The notes under the pieces were generated by a model. It was given only the letters and a program-made list of their open reading frames with translations, did no database searches and had not been told where the DNA came from. A DNA stretch of 64,000 nucleotides from Bin16 sp965206315 (GTDB taxonomy: Bacteria; Chloroflexota; Dehalococcoidia; Lucifugimonadales; Australimonadaceae): NCBI GenBank assembly GCA_965206315.1, contig OZ242210.1, forward strand, positions 1,302,001 through 1,366,000, written 5' to 3'. Both the position numbers and the translations under genes were made by a program. This document shows, piece by piece, positions 44,934 through 53,205 of this stretch. The stretch's first letter is position 1. Each line of letters opens with the position of its first letter.

Positions 44934-45115
44934 TCCACGCCTCCGACGGCGCGCTCGACGGGGATGTGGTCGACCGGCAGGTCGTCCAGCGGCGCGATGC
45001 GTCCGAGCATCGCTTCCACCTCGGGGCGCAGCTTCTCCAGGTGTTCGGCATCGGCGGTAATCCCGGCGGCGTGCGCCATCGAGGCGAACGCGTCCGGGGT
45101 CAGTTCGGGAGGCAT
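44930..45115 (-). CDS. GatC/AtzG-like small amidase partner
   Basis: The 61-residue helical protein (opening MPPELTPDAFASMAHAAG and ending LDDLPVDHIPVERAVGGVE) has the length and pattern of GatC or AtzG, small subunits that wrap amidases. Its stop overlaps the amidase start by ATGA. A TATACT box on the same strand (45145-45150) serves it. The same two-gene layout is seen again at 51291. Confidence 0.7.
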   Translation of the reverse strand: MPPELTPDAFASMAHAAGITADAEHLEKLRPEVEAMLGRIAPLDDLPVDHIPVERAVGGVE

Positions 45116-45144
45116 GGCACTCTCCGTCGGGCAGGCTGCGCGCA

Positions 45145-45150
45145 AGTATA
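45145..45150 (-). promoter_or_regulatory. -10 box TATACT for GatC-like/amidase genes
   Basis: TATACT on the minus strand lies 29 nt before the ATG at 45115, leaving a short leader. Confidence 0.45.
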
Positions 45151-45173
45151 GCCGCTTGCCGTTGGCTCACTCG

Positions 45174-45179
45174 TATAAT
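45174..45179 (+). promoter_or_regulatory. -10 box TATAAT, leaderless promoter of HAD gene
   Basis: A perfect TATAAT ends 6 nt before the GTG at 45186. No ribosome site is present. Confidence 0.65.
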
Positions 45180-45185
45180 GGCCGG

Positions 45186-45854
45186 GTGAGCATCCCCTTT
45201 CGCGCCATCGTTTTCGATTTCGACGGCCTCATCGTCGACACTGAGCAGCCCATCTACGAGGCGTACTGCACGATCTTCGCCGAGCTGGGCGCAACCTTGC
45301 CGCTGAGCGTCTGGCAGGACGTGATCGGCCAGGGTGCAGGCACCGACGCGGCGTTCATCCACCTGGAGGACACCATAGGACGGGAGGTTGACCGCGAGGC
45401 GATCCGCGCTGAAGCGCGCGCGATGCGGCGCGACGTTACGCTGACGCTTCCGCCGCGCGAGGGTGCAGCCGAACTCATCGCAGAGGCGAAGGCTGCGGGG
45501 CTCACACTCGCCGTGGCATCGAGTTCGACGTTCGCATGGGTGAACGGCCATCTCGACCGGCTGGGTCTGCTGCCGTCGTTCGATGCGGTCTGCACTCGTG
45601 ACGACGTAGAGCGGACGAAGCCAGACCCGGCGGTGTACTGCTTGGCGCTCGACCGGCTGGGGATGCAGCCGCACGAGGCGTTTGCCATCGAGGACTCGCC
45701 GCACGGGGTGACGGCGGCCAAGGCTGCGGGGCTGCGGTGCGTCGCCGCGCCGAACCCGCTCACGGCGAGCATGGACCTGCGCCACGCGGACCATCTGCTG
45801 CCGTCGCTGGCGGGCGTCTCGCTCGCGGACGTGGTGGCGGGGTTGGTGGGGTAG
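45186..45854 (+). CDS. HAD-superfamily phosphatase (beta-phosphoglucomutase-like)
   Basis: The 222-residue HAD-IA protein has motif I DFDGLIVDTE, motif II Ser in VASSST, KPDPAVY and IEDSPHG. It dephosphorylates or isomerises a small phosphorylated metabolite; the substrate is not known. The GTG start follows TATAAT by 6 nt, indicating a leaderless message. It is divergent from the amidase genes and convergent with the TolB-like gene. Confidence 0.9.
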   Translation: MSIPFRAIVFDFDGLIVDTEQPIYEAYCTIFAELGATLPLSVWQDVIGQGAGTDAAFIHLEDTIGREVDREAIRAEARAMRRDVTLTLPPREGAAELIAEAKAAGLTLAVASSSTFAWVNGHLDRLGLLPSFDAVCTRDDVERTKPDPAVYCLALDRLGMQPHEAFAIEDSPHGVTAAKAAGLRCVAAPNPLTASMDLRHADHLLPSLAGVSLADVVAGLVG

Positions 45855-45865
45855 AGCGCGTAAGC

Positions 45866-47143
45866 CTACTCAGTTGCGGAAGGCACCCAGAATGCGAGGC
45901 GGCCTTCGGCGATGGGGCGCGGCACATCGTTGCCGACCATGTCCACGACCCAGACCTGCGGCCCTGCGCCCCGCTCGACAGCGCCCGCGAACACCAGTTT
46001 CGTGGAGTCGGCCGACCAGACGAGATGGGACGGCGCGAACTGGTCGAAGAACTGGATGTGGGTGAGGAAGTCCGGCGTCGGGATGAAGCGGGTCAAGTGC
46101 CCCACGCCACCGGAAGGGTCGACGACCTGCCAGGTGAGAACATCGTCGTAGGCTGCGCGGGCGATACGCTCACCGTCCGGCGACCAGTAGAAGGCGGCCG
46201 TGCGACCAGGCCCGAGCAACCGAGGCGGGTCTGAGCCGTCGTCCTTCACGACGCGCAGTTCGGCATAGAACAGCCTCGACGACCGCTTGGTGGCGACCGC
46301 GATGCGGTCACCGGCGGGCGACCAGGCGAAGGCTGCCTCGCCGGAGATATCCATCAGGGTGACGCGGTCCGTTCCGTCGAGGTTCGAGGTGACGAGCTTG
46401 CCCATGCCGCTCTCGTCGACGACGTAAGCGATGCGCTTGCCATCCGGACTGAACGCAGGGACGCGGTAGCGGAACGAGTCCGCGTCGAGGTCGAGGGTGG
46501 AGCGGTCGTGCGTGTCGTGGAGCAGCAACTGCTCACGCCGGTGTACGAGGATGTACCTGCCGTCGGGCGACCAGACGTGGTAGAGCGGGGCGTTAGCTGA
46601 GACCTCGTAGGGCTCGCCGCCGTCGGCGCGGACAGCGAAGAGGCCGAGTCCCTGACCGGGACCTCGCGGAGCGACGAATGAGAGATGCCCCGAGTCCGGA
46701 GCCCAGAGAGCGTAGTGCGGGGCGCCGTTGGCGACGAGGGGGACGGAACCCGGCTGGGTCTCGTGGAGCTGGCGCTCCGTCGAACCATCGGCGTCGAACA
46801 GGATGAGACCGGCGAGTGCGTTGCCGTCGAGGTTTGGCGTGCGCGAGAGGGCGACGAGCCTGCCGTCCGGAGACCAGGTTGGCCAGGTGTAACGGACGCT
46901 CTGCGTCTGCTGCGGGCGTGACGCGATGTTCGTACCAGAGGGGGCAGACGCGCTTCTGCTGGTGAAGCGTTCGGGGTTGCCGCCGCCGCCCTCCACGGTC
47001 CAGACGTCGAAGTGCGGGCTGACGAAGACGATACGCTGGGTGCTAGATGGTTCCGGCGTATCGGGCGCCGGCTCGTCGTTGCCGCACGCCGCTATGGCGA
47101 GAAGCAACGGGGCTATGAATGCGGTACGGAGCAGTAGCCTCAA
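45866..47143 (-). CDS. TolB-like beta-propeller lipoprotein
   Basis: The protein of about 425 residues has a lipoprotein signal (AIAAC) then repeated WD40-like/PD40 motifs such as FSPDGKRIAYV, WSPDGRLVALS and WSPAGDRIAVA, which predict a six- or seven-blade propeller. It is probably outside the membrane, in binding or sensing. The start chosen is TTG 47143 with GGGAG 9 nt upstream. An earlier in-frame TTG (47182) lies inside a dispersed repeat. Confidence 0.8.
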   Translation of the reverse strand: MRLLLRTAFIAPLLLAIAACGNDEPAPDTPEPSSTQRIVFVSPHFDVWTVEGGGGNPERFTSRSASAPSGTNIASRPQQTQSVRYTWPTWSPDGRLVALSRTPNLDGNALAGLILFDADGSTERQLHETQPGSVPLVANGAPHYALWAPDSGHLSFVAPRGPGQGLGLFAVRADGGEPYEVSANAPLYHVWSPDGRYILVHRREQLLLHDTHDRSTLDLDADSFRYRVPAFSPDGKRIAYVVDESGMGKLVTSNLDGTDRVTLMDISGEAAFAWSPAGDRIAVATKRSSRLFYAELRVVKDDGSDPPRLLGPGRTAAFYWSPDGERIARAAYDDVLTWQVVDPSGGVGHLTRFIPTPDFLTHIQFFDQFAPSHLVWSADSTKLVFAGAVERGAGPQVWVVDMVGNDVPRPIAEGRLAFWVPSATE

Positions 47144-47149
47144 CCTGGC

Positions 47150-47262
47150 CGTCTCCCGAGAGATGCTTCGACTGCGCCTCAAGGCTACGCCCTTCGGCTT
47201 CGCTCAGCATGACAGCCCCGCGTCCCGCCGGAGTACCCTCACCCGCCGCCGCTCCAGCGGGG
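47150..47262. repeat. Dispersed repeats (types C and A)
   Basis: A variant type C unit (GAGATGCTTCGACTGCGCCT, TTCGGCTTCGCTCAGCATGAC) and a degenerate type A unit (ACCCTCACCCGCCGCCGC) lie between the TolB-like gene and nadC. Confidence 0.75.
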
Positions 47263-47266
47263 CGGA

Positions 47267-48121
47267 TCACCCGTCCACGCGGACCTCGAGGCTGATGTCG
47301 AGGGCAGTGACCGAGTGCGTCACCGCGCCGGTGGAGAGGAGGTCGACGCCTGTCTCGGCGACGTCGCGGACGGTGTCGATGGTGATGCCACCGGACGCCT
47401 CGGTGAGCGCGCGGCCCTTGCAGATGGCGACGCCCTCGCGCATCTGCTCCGGCGTCATGTTGTCGAACAGGATGATGTCGGCGCCGGCCTCGACGGCCTC
47501 GCGCACCTGGTCGAGCGTGTCGCACTCCACCTCGATGCGGATCGTGTGGGCGGCGTCGTGCTTGGCGCGTTGGATGAGCTCGTTCATGCTCTCGCCGCGA
47601 GTGGCCATCGCCGCGATGTGGTTGTCCTTGATGAGGATGCCGTCGCCGGTGCTCATGCGGTGGTTGTGGCCGCCTCCCATGCGGACGGCGTACTTGTCCA
47701 GCAGCCGCCAACCGGGGAGCGTCTTGCGCGTGTCGATCATCTGTGTGGGCAGGCCGTCGATGGCGCGCACGTAGCCGTTGACGGCGGTGGCGATGCCGCT
47801 CATGCGCTGCACGAAATTGAGGGCGGTGCGCTCCGCGCGGAGGATGCTCGACATGCGCCCGCGTATCGCCGCGACGTACATGCCGCGCTCGACGGGCGAG
47901 CCGTCGTCGACGAGGCGGGTCGTTTCGAGCGTGGGGTCGGTCTCTCGGAAGACCTCGAGGGCAACGTCGACGCCGGCGAGGACGCCGTTGGCCTTCGGCA
48001 TCATCAGCGCCTCGCTCGTGAGGTCGTCGGGCAGGAGCGAGGAAGTGGGGTCGTAGGCGACCTCGTCCTCGGCCAGCGCCATGCGTATCAGTTCGCGTGT
48101 TCCGTGCCAGTGGTGGAGCAT
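47267..48121 (-). CDS. nadC: Nicotinate-nucleotide pyrophosphorylase (carboxylating)
   Basis: The 284-residue quinolinate phosphoribosyltransferase is of normal length. It has the family blocks ERTALNFVQRMSGIAT, DTRKTLPGWRLLDKYAVRMGGGHNHR and the phosphate-site EASGGI near the end. It makes nicotinate mononucleotide from quinolinate for NAD synthesis. AGGTGA lies before the ATG at 48121. nadA and nadB are not adjacent. Confidence 0.95.
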   Translation of the reverse strand: MLHHWHGTRELIRMALAEDEVAYDPTSSLLPDDLTSEALMMPKANGVLAGVDVALEVFRETDPTLETTRLVDDGSPVERGMYVAAIRGRMSSILRAERTALNFVQRMSGIATAVNGYVRAIDGLPTQMIDTRKTLPGWRLLDKYAVRMGGGHNHRMSTGDGILIKDNHIAAMATRGESMNELIQRAKHDAAHTIRIEVECDTLDQVREAVEAGADIILFDNMTPEQMREGVAICKGRALTEASGGITIDTVRDVAETGVDLLSTGAVTHSVTALDISLEVRVDG

Positions 48122-48214
48122 GGTTTCACCTCGCGCCAGGTGGATTTCGCTTGTGAGAGGGAATTCTACGGCGGCGCAAGGGGTACTTTGTGACGGAACG
48201 CACAAAATAGAAGA

Positions 48215-48814
48215 CTACGGGTCAAGCCATGCCCTGACTTCCGTCCACCGCTTCAGGTCGCTTGCTCGTGGCCACTGGCCTCGGAGCTGGGGCTTTGCGT
48301 GCCGGGGTTGCCGCTCGATCTTCGTCAAACCGAACGTGTATAGCCTGTTCTCACAGCCTGCGCCGACGAGCATCCTGACAACCTCTCGACCTCGTCCTTC
48401 GAAACCGCCCTTGCCTCCCCAGGCGCAGACGATGCGGTCTGCATGACCCGCAGCTTCCATGAGGTGGCGGTCGTTGACGTGCAGGTCACTCTGGGAGCCG
48501 GTTCGGCAAAGCACACATCCGGCGAATCCACCTCCCGGCTGGCACGGCCCCATCCGGTCTCGTGGAAGCGTATCCCAGTTACCGCCACGTACGGGGAACA
48601 GGTTGCACACCCAGAGCGTGCGGTAGTCCCACTCCTGAGCGAGGTCCTTGCACCGGTCGATAGTCTCGTCCGAGCGGTCCCAGTCGGCCCTGTTCGGGTT
48701 CAGCATCAGGAACAGGCAGATGCCATTGGAACCGCTCGACAGTCTGGCTTCGAGCCAGTAGCGGTAGCGGTGTCCGGCGGGCTTTTCCCAGGAACAGACG
48801 TTATGCAAAGCCAA
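48215..48814 (-). CDS. DUF1643 protein
   Basis: The 199-residue protein fits DUF1643: FLMLNPNRADWDRSDETIDRC, then WVCNLFPVRG and, later, VCAWGGKGG and FGLTKIERQPRHAK. Function is unknown; the family often sits with mobile or defence genes. It probably starts at TTG 48814, though this is uncertain. Confidence 0.8.
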   Translation of the reverse strand: MALHNVCSWEKPAGHRYRYWLEARLSSGSNGICLFLMLNPNRADWDRSDETIDRCKDLAQEWDYRTLWVCNLFPVRGGNWDTLPRDRMGPCQPGGGFAGCVLCRTGSQSDLHVNDRHLMEAAGHADRIVCAWGGKGGFEGRGREVVRMLVGAGCENRLYTFGLTKIERQPRHAKPQLRGQWPRASDLKRWTEVRAWLDP

Positions 48815-48849
48815 CAGGGGTATCCCGCGATGCTCCGGCAGGCCTCGCC

Positions 48850-49050
48850 TCAGACTGACTCGAACTCCAAGGCCGAGAGGTCAAGGGCGGAAGAACGCTT
48901 TGAAAGATGGAGCATCTCGATGCCTACAACTTCATTCGACGCGCTGTAATCAAGCACGATTCCGGGCGAGACTTCCTCGGACTCGACGATGGGCGAGTCA
49001 TCCAGGCGCAGGTAGAGGGCATCGGCTTCTTTGTCAACGTTCAGTTTCAT
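48850..49050 (-). CDS. DUF2283 protein (possible antitoxin-like)
   Basis: The 66-residue protein has the DUF2283 pattern DKEADALYLRLDDSPIVESEEVSPGIVLDY and ends in a predicted helix. It overlaps the DUF4258 gene by ATGA. The pair resembles small toxin-antitoxin-like modules in which DUF2283 follows DUF4258. Confidence 0.85.
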   Translation of the reverse strand: MKLNVDKEADALYLRLDDSPIVESEEVSPGIVLDYSASNEVVGIEMLHLSKRSSALDLSALEFESV

Positions 49051-49298
49051 AGTCTGCCTCGCATGCCACGGTCAAAGAATACGCTGATAACCCGCCAGGG
49101 AGCAACGCGAGTGTTCACGACTACACGCAGCGTCCTGCTCCCTCGTTCGGGAACATTCCGAAAGAACCTCTCCAATTCGGTGTCGTAGGGGTCCGGCTCA
49201 CGCATCGCTGGTTCGGCTACCGCTTGCGCGACCCACTCGTTGGGAATCTCCCGTTCCTCCATGACTTGGAGCGCGTGCCGGGTGAACTCCAGCCGCAT
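49047..49298 (-). CDS. DUF4258 protein (possible toxin-like)
   Basis: The 83-residue protein has FTRHALQVMEEREIPNEWV and TLRVVVNTRVAPWRVISVFFDRG, typical of DUF4258, which belongs with RelE-like small proteins in some classifications. It is coupled to DUF2283. The start could also be GTG 49328, closer to miaB. Toxin activity is only inferred from the pairing. Confidence 0.8.
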   Translation of the reverse strand: MRLEFTRHALQVMEEREIPNEWVAQAVAEPAMREPDPYDTELERFFRNVPERGSRTLRVVVNTRVAPWRVISVFFDRGMRGRL

Positions 49299-49338
49299 CG
49301 GTGAGGCCGGAGGATGACCATCGACCACAGGAACTGCC

Positions 49339-50640
49339 CTATGCAGGTGTCGCGATGCGCGCCTTGCCCTGCAGCGACCAGGGGGTTGTGCGGGTGATGC
49401 GGACGCTCAGGATGTTGCCGAGGGCGATGCCGTCGCCGTCGGAGGCGTCGAAGAAGACGAGTTTGTCGGTGCGGGTGCGGCCCTGCCAGCGGCCCTTGTT
49501 GTGGCCGTCGACCAGCACCTCCTGCGTCGTGCCGAAGTAGGCGGTGTTGATCCCGGCGAGGATGGCCTCCTGCGCGGCCTCGATGGCCTTCAGGCGGCGG
49601 TGCTTCTCCTCCTGCGGCACGTCGTCGGTCATCTTCCGCTCGGCGAACGTGTTGGGGCGGGTCGAGTACATCGCGGAGTGGACCTTGTCGAAGCGGAGGT
49701 CGCGCACCATATCGAGCGTGTCCTCGAACTGCGCCTCGGTCTCGCCGGGGAAACCGACGATGAGGTCGGTGACCATCGCGACGCCGGAGACCGTCTCGCG
49801 GATACGGGCGACGAGCTCGCGGTACTGGGCGTTGGTGTAGCCGCGGCGCATGTTCGCGAGCACCTCGTCGTTTCCGGCCTGGAAGGGCAGGTTGATGTTC
49901 TCCATCACGCGCGGCAGACCGGCGACGGCGTCGATGATGCGCTCGCTCATGTCGTTGGGGTGGGAGGTGAGGAAGCGGATGCGGGCCAGTTCGGGCACCT
50001 GCTCGTGGACAGCCTCCAAGAGATCGGCGAGGTCGGGCGCGCCGGGGAGGTCGTGGCCGTAGGAGTCGACGTTCTGGCCGAGGAGCGTGACCTCGCGGAC
50101 GCCGCGCGCGACGAGCATGCGGCACTCCTCGACGAGTTCGTCGACGGGCAGGGAGACCTCGCGTCCGCGCCGGTAGGGGATGATGCAGAACGTGCAGAAC
50201 TTGTCGCAGCCGTGGATGATGGGCACGTGCGTCGTGACCGAGGGGTGGCCCGGCACGAACGGCCCCGCGCAGCCGTCGGGGTCGACGCCCATCTTGTCGC
50301 CGACGAGCTCGATGAGCGGCTCGAACTGCTGGGGCTGCATGAAGACGTCGACGTAGGGGTAGCGCTTACGGAGGTCGTCCTGCTTGGGGCCGACCATGCA
50401 GCCCATGAGGGCGAGCGTCTTCTCCGGGAAGCGCTGCTTCCACGGTTTGAGGGAGGTGAGCATACCGGTGACGCGGTCCTCGGCCTGCTGGCGCACGACG
50501 CAGCTGTTGAGCACGATGACGTCGGCCTGCTTGGGGGTGTCGGCGGACTCGAGGCCGAGCTGCTCCAGACCCGCCCCCATCCGCTCGGAGTCGGCCTTGT
50601 TCATCTGACAGCCAACGGTCCAGATGTAGTAACTCGGCAT
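49339..50640 (-). CDS. miaB: tRNA-2-methylthio-N6-dimethylallyladenosine synthase
   Basis: The 433-residue radical-SAM methylthiotransferase has an N-terminal UPF0004 domain (VGCQMNKADSERM), the radical-SAM CxxxCxxC cluster (CDKFCTFCIIPYRRG) and a TRAM domain at the end. It thiomethylates i6A37 in tRNAs. It starts 3 nt after the retropepsin-like gene. Confidence 0.94.
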   Translation of the reverse strand: MPSYYIWTVGCQMNKADSERMGAGLEQLGLESADTPKQADVIVLNSCVVRQQAEDRVTGMLTSLKPWKQRFPEKTLALMGCMVGPKQDDLRKRYPYVDVFMQPQQFEPLIELVGDKMGVDPDGCAGPFVPGHPSVTTHVPIIHGCDKFCTFCIIPYRRGREVSLPVDELVEECRMLVARGVREVTLLGQNVDSYGHDLPGAPDLADLLEAVHEQVPELARIRFLTSHPNDMSERIIDAVAGLPRVMENINLPFQAGNDEVLANMRRGYTNAQYRELVARIRETVSGVAMVTDLIVGFPGETEAQFEDTLDMVRDLRFDKVHSAMYSTRPNTFAERKMTDDVPQEEKHRRLKAIEAAQEAILAGINTAYFGTTQEVLVDGHNKGRWQGRTRTDKLVFFDASDGDGIALGNILSVRITRTTPWSLQGKARIATPA

Positions 50641-50643
50641 GGC

Positions 50644-50997
50644 TTACATCAGTTGCCCGGGGATGCGCACGAGCCGCTTCTGGACGGGGTCGACCGAGAG
50701 TTCGAAGGTCTCAAGCATCGTTGCGCCTAGGAGCGGCTGAGCGGCATCGGCGTTAAACACAACGGGTACGGTCTTTCTGCGCCCCTCAAACTCCACGAAA
50801 GTCTCTCCCGTCTCCAGTTCCACCAGTTCTTCCGTGGCTGTGCGGAACATGCTGGTTTCCTGAGGGGCTACCCCCAAGCGACGAAGGAGGCTGGCAGGAA
50901 GCGCGGTGCGGTTCGCGCCAGTGTCCACGAGGGCGTCAACGTCCTCAGTGAGGCCGTTCGGGCCTATCACCCTAAGATTGATCGTGAACATCCCCAT
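50644..50997 (-). CDS. Retropepsin-like aspartic protease
   Basis: The 117-residue protein has the active-site loop ALVDTGANRTALP and a C-terminal LLGATMLETFELSVDP, typical of clan AA single-domain proteases that act as dimers. It has no DUF5678 partner. It is probably co-transcribed with miaB. It is only weakly similar to the protein at 22423. Confidence 0.82.
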   Translation of the reverse strand: MGMFTINLRVIGPNGLTEDVDALVDTGANRTALPASLLRRLGVAPQETSMFRTATEELVELETGETFVEFEGRRKTVPVVFNADAAQPLLGATMLETFELSVDPVQKRLVRIPGQLM

Positions 50998-51021
50998 CGC
51001 TTATCCGTGCCTCAATGGTGG

Positions 51022-51111
51022 CGGAGGGAGCGGGATTCGAACCCGCGAGGGAGCTCATCACCCCCAACCCGCTTAGCAGGCGGGCGCACTAGGCCACTAT
51101 GCGATCCCTCC
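51022..51111 (-). tRNA. tRNA-Ser(GCT)
   Basis: The 90-nt gene on the minus strand folds with acceptor GGAGGGA/TCCCTCC and a T-arm GGGTTCGAATCCC. The anticodon loop has CTGCTAA, so the anticodon is GCT, and a long variable arm supports serine. The 3' CCA is not encoded. Confidence 0.95.
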
Positions 51112-51179
51112 ACGCCACTCGTCAGGATACCAAATCCACCCTTCGCCGGTCATGCGCCGAGGGCTGTGTCTCACGGGCT

Positions 51180-51232
51180 GCGAGATTCCCGCCTTCGCGG
51201 GAATGACGGAAGGGCGGGGGAATGACGGAAGT
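51180..51232. repeat. Type B hairpin repeat
   Basis: GATTCCCGCCTTCGCGGGAATGACGG plus a second partial GGGAATGACGG copy lie between tRNA-Ser and the GatC-like gene. Confidence 0.8.
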
Positions 51233-51265
51233 AGTGGCCACGCGCCACGCGCTGCCGGGAGACGC

Positions 51266-51271
51266 TAGAAT
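51266..51271 (+). promoter_or_regulatory. -10 box TAGAAT for GatC-like/amidase pair
   Basis: TAGAAT lies 19 nt before the ATG at 51291, with GGAGG at 51279-51283. Confidence 0.5.
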
Positions 51272-51290
51272 GCGGCGCGGAGGTTCCCGT

Positions 51291-51512
51291 ATGCCCGACC
51301 TGACGACCGAAGAGGTGCGCTCGCTGCTGCGGGCGCTCGATATGACGCCGCTGGACGCCGTCGACCTCGACGAGATCACGAACCGCGTGAACGCCATCAA
51401 CGAGGCCGCCGCGGCGCTCGAAGATCCCGAGGCCGACGCGATAGAGCCCATCCCCGTCTTCTGGCTCACCGCCGAGGGCGCGGAGGCAGAGGAGGCCGGC
51501 GGTGGCCGATGA
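51291..51512 (+). CDS. GatC/AtzG-like small amidase partner
   Basis: The 73-residue protein starts MPDLTTEEVRSLLRALDM and ends with an acidic tail. Its helical pattern (DLDEITNRVNAINEAAAALEDP) is like GatC/AtzG subunits. GGAGG lies 7 nt before the ATG. Its end overlaps the amidase start by 11 nt, so the two are coupled. It mirrors the pair at 44930. Confidence 0.65.
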   Translation: MPDLTTEEVRSLLRALDMTPLDAVDLDEITNRVNAINEAAAALEDPEADAIEPIPVFWLTAEGAEAEEAGGGR

Positions 51513-52905
51513 CCTGACACTCCGCTCTGCCACGGAACTCTCCGCGCTCATCACTCGCGGCGAGGTGTCGCCCGTCGAACTGACCGAGGCGTTCATCCTG
51601 CGGGCGAAACGCTTCGAGCGGCTGAACGCCTACATCACGCTCGACGAGGAGGGCGCCTTGCGCTCCGCGCGTGCGGCGGAAGCGGAACTCTCACGTGGGA
51701 TGGCGCGCGGGCCGCTGCATGGGCTTCCCGTCGCGGTGAAGGACCAGTTCGACGCGAAGGGGATGCGGACGACGCTCGGCGGCAACATCGTGGACTACGT
51801 CGCGGACGAGGACGCCACGGCGGTCGGACGGCTTCGCGAGGACGGCGCAGTGCTGCTGGGCAAGCTGAACCTGAGCGAGTACGCGCTCGGCGGGAACGTG
51901 CAGCACCCGTTCGGTGTTCCGCACAACCCGTGGGACGAGACGCGGCAGGCGGGACAGTCGAGCAGCGGCTCGGGCGTCGCGGTTGCGGCGTCGCTCTGCG
52001 CGGCCGCGCTCGGCGGCGACACGGCGGGCTCGATACGCGGCCCGGCGGGGTGGTGCGGCATCGTGGGGCTGCGCCCGACATGGGGCGCGGTCAGCCGCCA
52101 CGGCGCGTTCCCGATGGCGTGGTTCATGGACACGATAGGCCCGATGACCAAGACGGTCGCCGACGCCGCGATGCTCCACCAGTCGATCGCGGGCCACGAC
52201 CCGAAGGACCGTTACTCGTCGACGCGGCCCGTCACGCCGTTCGAGCCGAACGACGACTTGAGCGGGCTGCGCATCGGGGTCGTGCGCGAGAGCATCGACA
52301 ACGGCATGGCGAGCCCCGAGGCCGCAGCCGCCCTCGATGCAGCGATGCGCGTGCTGGAGGACGCCGGTGCCAAAGTGGGCGACGCGTCGCTGCCGCTCTT
52401 CGAGCGCGGCGGGCTCATCGCGAACACGCTGTCGGACGTGGAAGCGGCGCACACGCACCGGAAGTGGCTGCGCACGCAGGCGGAGAAGTACGACTTCGCG
52501 ACGCGCCGCAGGCTGATGGCCGCGAGCCTCGTACCCGGCGCGGTGTACACGAAGCTGCTGCGCTTCCGCACGCTGATGCGCCGCCACGTCATGCGCGAAC
52601 TCGGCAGGTACGATGTCATCGTGACGCCCGCGCAAGCGGGGGGCGCGCCGCCCATTCCCACGGAGACAGGGCTCACGTCGAAGGAGGCGGTCATCGCGCA
52701 GTTCTTCGGCATCCGCTCGCACCGCAGCCCGTTCAACCTCTCCGGCGTTCCGGCGATGGCGGTGCCGTGCGGGTTCACGGAGGGCGGCCTGCCGCTGAGC
52801 ATCCAGATCGCGGGGCGTCCGTTCCAGGAGAACACGCTCTTCCGCATCGGGCACGCGTACCAGCAGTGCACCTCCTGGCACGAGGCACGCCCGCCGCTGG
52901 AGTAG
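51502..52905 (+). CDS. Amidase-signature hydrolase
   Basis: The 467-residue amidase starts at GTG and has VAVKDQFD (catalytic Lys), QSSSGSGVAVAASL and GGDTAGSIRGPAGWCG (catalytic Ser). It differs from the other amidase in the window in these blocks, for example by the shift from DTGGS to DTAGS. The coupled small partner suggests a heteromeric amidase. Substrate unknown. Confidence 0.9.
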   Translation: MADDLTLRSATELSALITRGEVSPVELTEAFILRAKRFERLNAYITLDEEGALRSARAAEAELSRGMARGPLHGLPVAVKDQFDAKGMRTTLGGNIVDYVADEDATAVGRLREDGAVLLGKLNLSEYALGGNVQHPFGVPHNPWDETRQAGQSSSGSGVAVAASLCAAALGGDTAGSIRGPAGWCGIVGLRPTWGAVSRHGAFPMAWFMDTIGPMTKTVADAAMLHQSIAGHDPKDRYSSTRPVTPFEPNDDLSGLRIGVVRESIDNGMASPEAAAALDAAMRVLEDAGAKVGDASLPLFERGGLIANTLSDVEAAHTHRKWLRTQAEKYDFATRRRLMAASLVPGAVYTKLLRFRTLMRRHVMRELGRYDVIVTPAQAGGAPPIPTETGLTSKEAVIAQFFGIRSHRSPFNLSGVPAMAVPCGFTEGGLPLSIQIAGRPFQENTLFRIGHAYQQCTSWHEARPPLE

Positions 52906-52934
52906 CGGGGCGTTTTACCAAGTCGAGGGGGATA

Positions 52935-53135
52935 GTGAACCTCGCACGCTTCGGCAGGGTCCTGGTCAGGGTCGGGCTTGCGGCCCTGGCCATAGGGATA
53001 GCCCAGACGTTGTTGTGGCCGAACGCGCCTCTCGGGGTGCAGAACGTCATGAATGTCGTCTTCTTCTTCGGTGTTGTGACGGGCCTCATGCCGACGCTGG
53101 CCAGCCTGCTGGCCCGCCACTGGCCGCGGTGGTAG
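52935..53135 (+). CDS. Small two-helix membrane protein
   Basis: The 66-residue protein starts at GTG behind GAGGGG. It has two hydrophobic segments (LVRVGLAALAIGIAQTLLW and MNVVFFFGVVTGLMPTLASLL) and a basic end. It follows the amidase by 29 nt. No family is recognised; the call rests on codon pattern and helices. Confidence 0.55.
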   Translation: MNLARFGRVLVRVGLAALAIGIAQTLLWPNAPLGVQNVMNVVFFFGVVTGLMPTLASLLARHWPRW

Positions 53136-53193
53136 CGCTTCATCGGGCACCACCCGCACGCGAACGCGCTGGCCGGGCGTTGCGCTCTCGTAG

Positions 53194-53199
53194 TATCAT
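53194..53199 (+). promoter_or_regulatory. -10 box TATCAT for T-box/cimA transcript
   Basis: TATCAT lies about 7 nt before the predicted 5' end of the T-box RNA. The -35 is not clear. Confidence 0.4.
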
Positions 53200-53205
53200 T
53201 ACGCG

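Noticed and set aside
47144..47182. Start of the TolB-like gene at TTG 47182
   Set aside because: That codon lies in a dispersed repeat. TTG 47143 with GGGAG and directly before the signal peptide is more likely.
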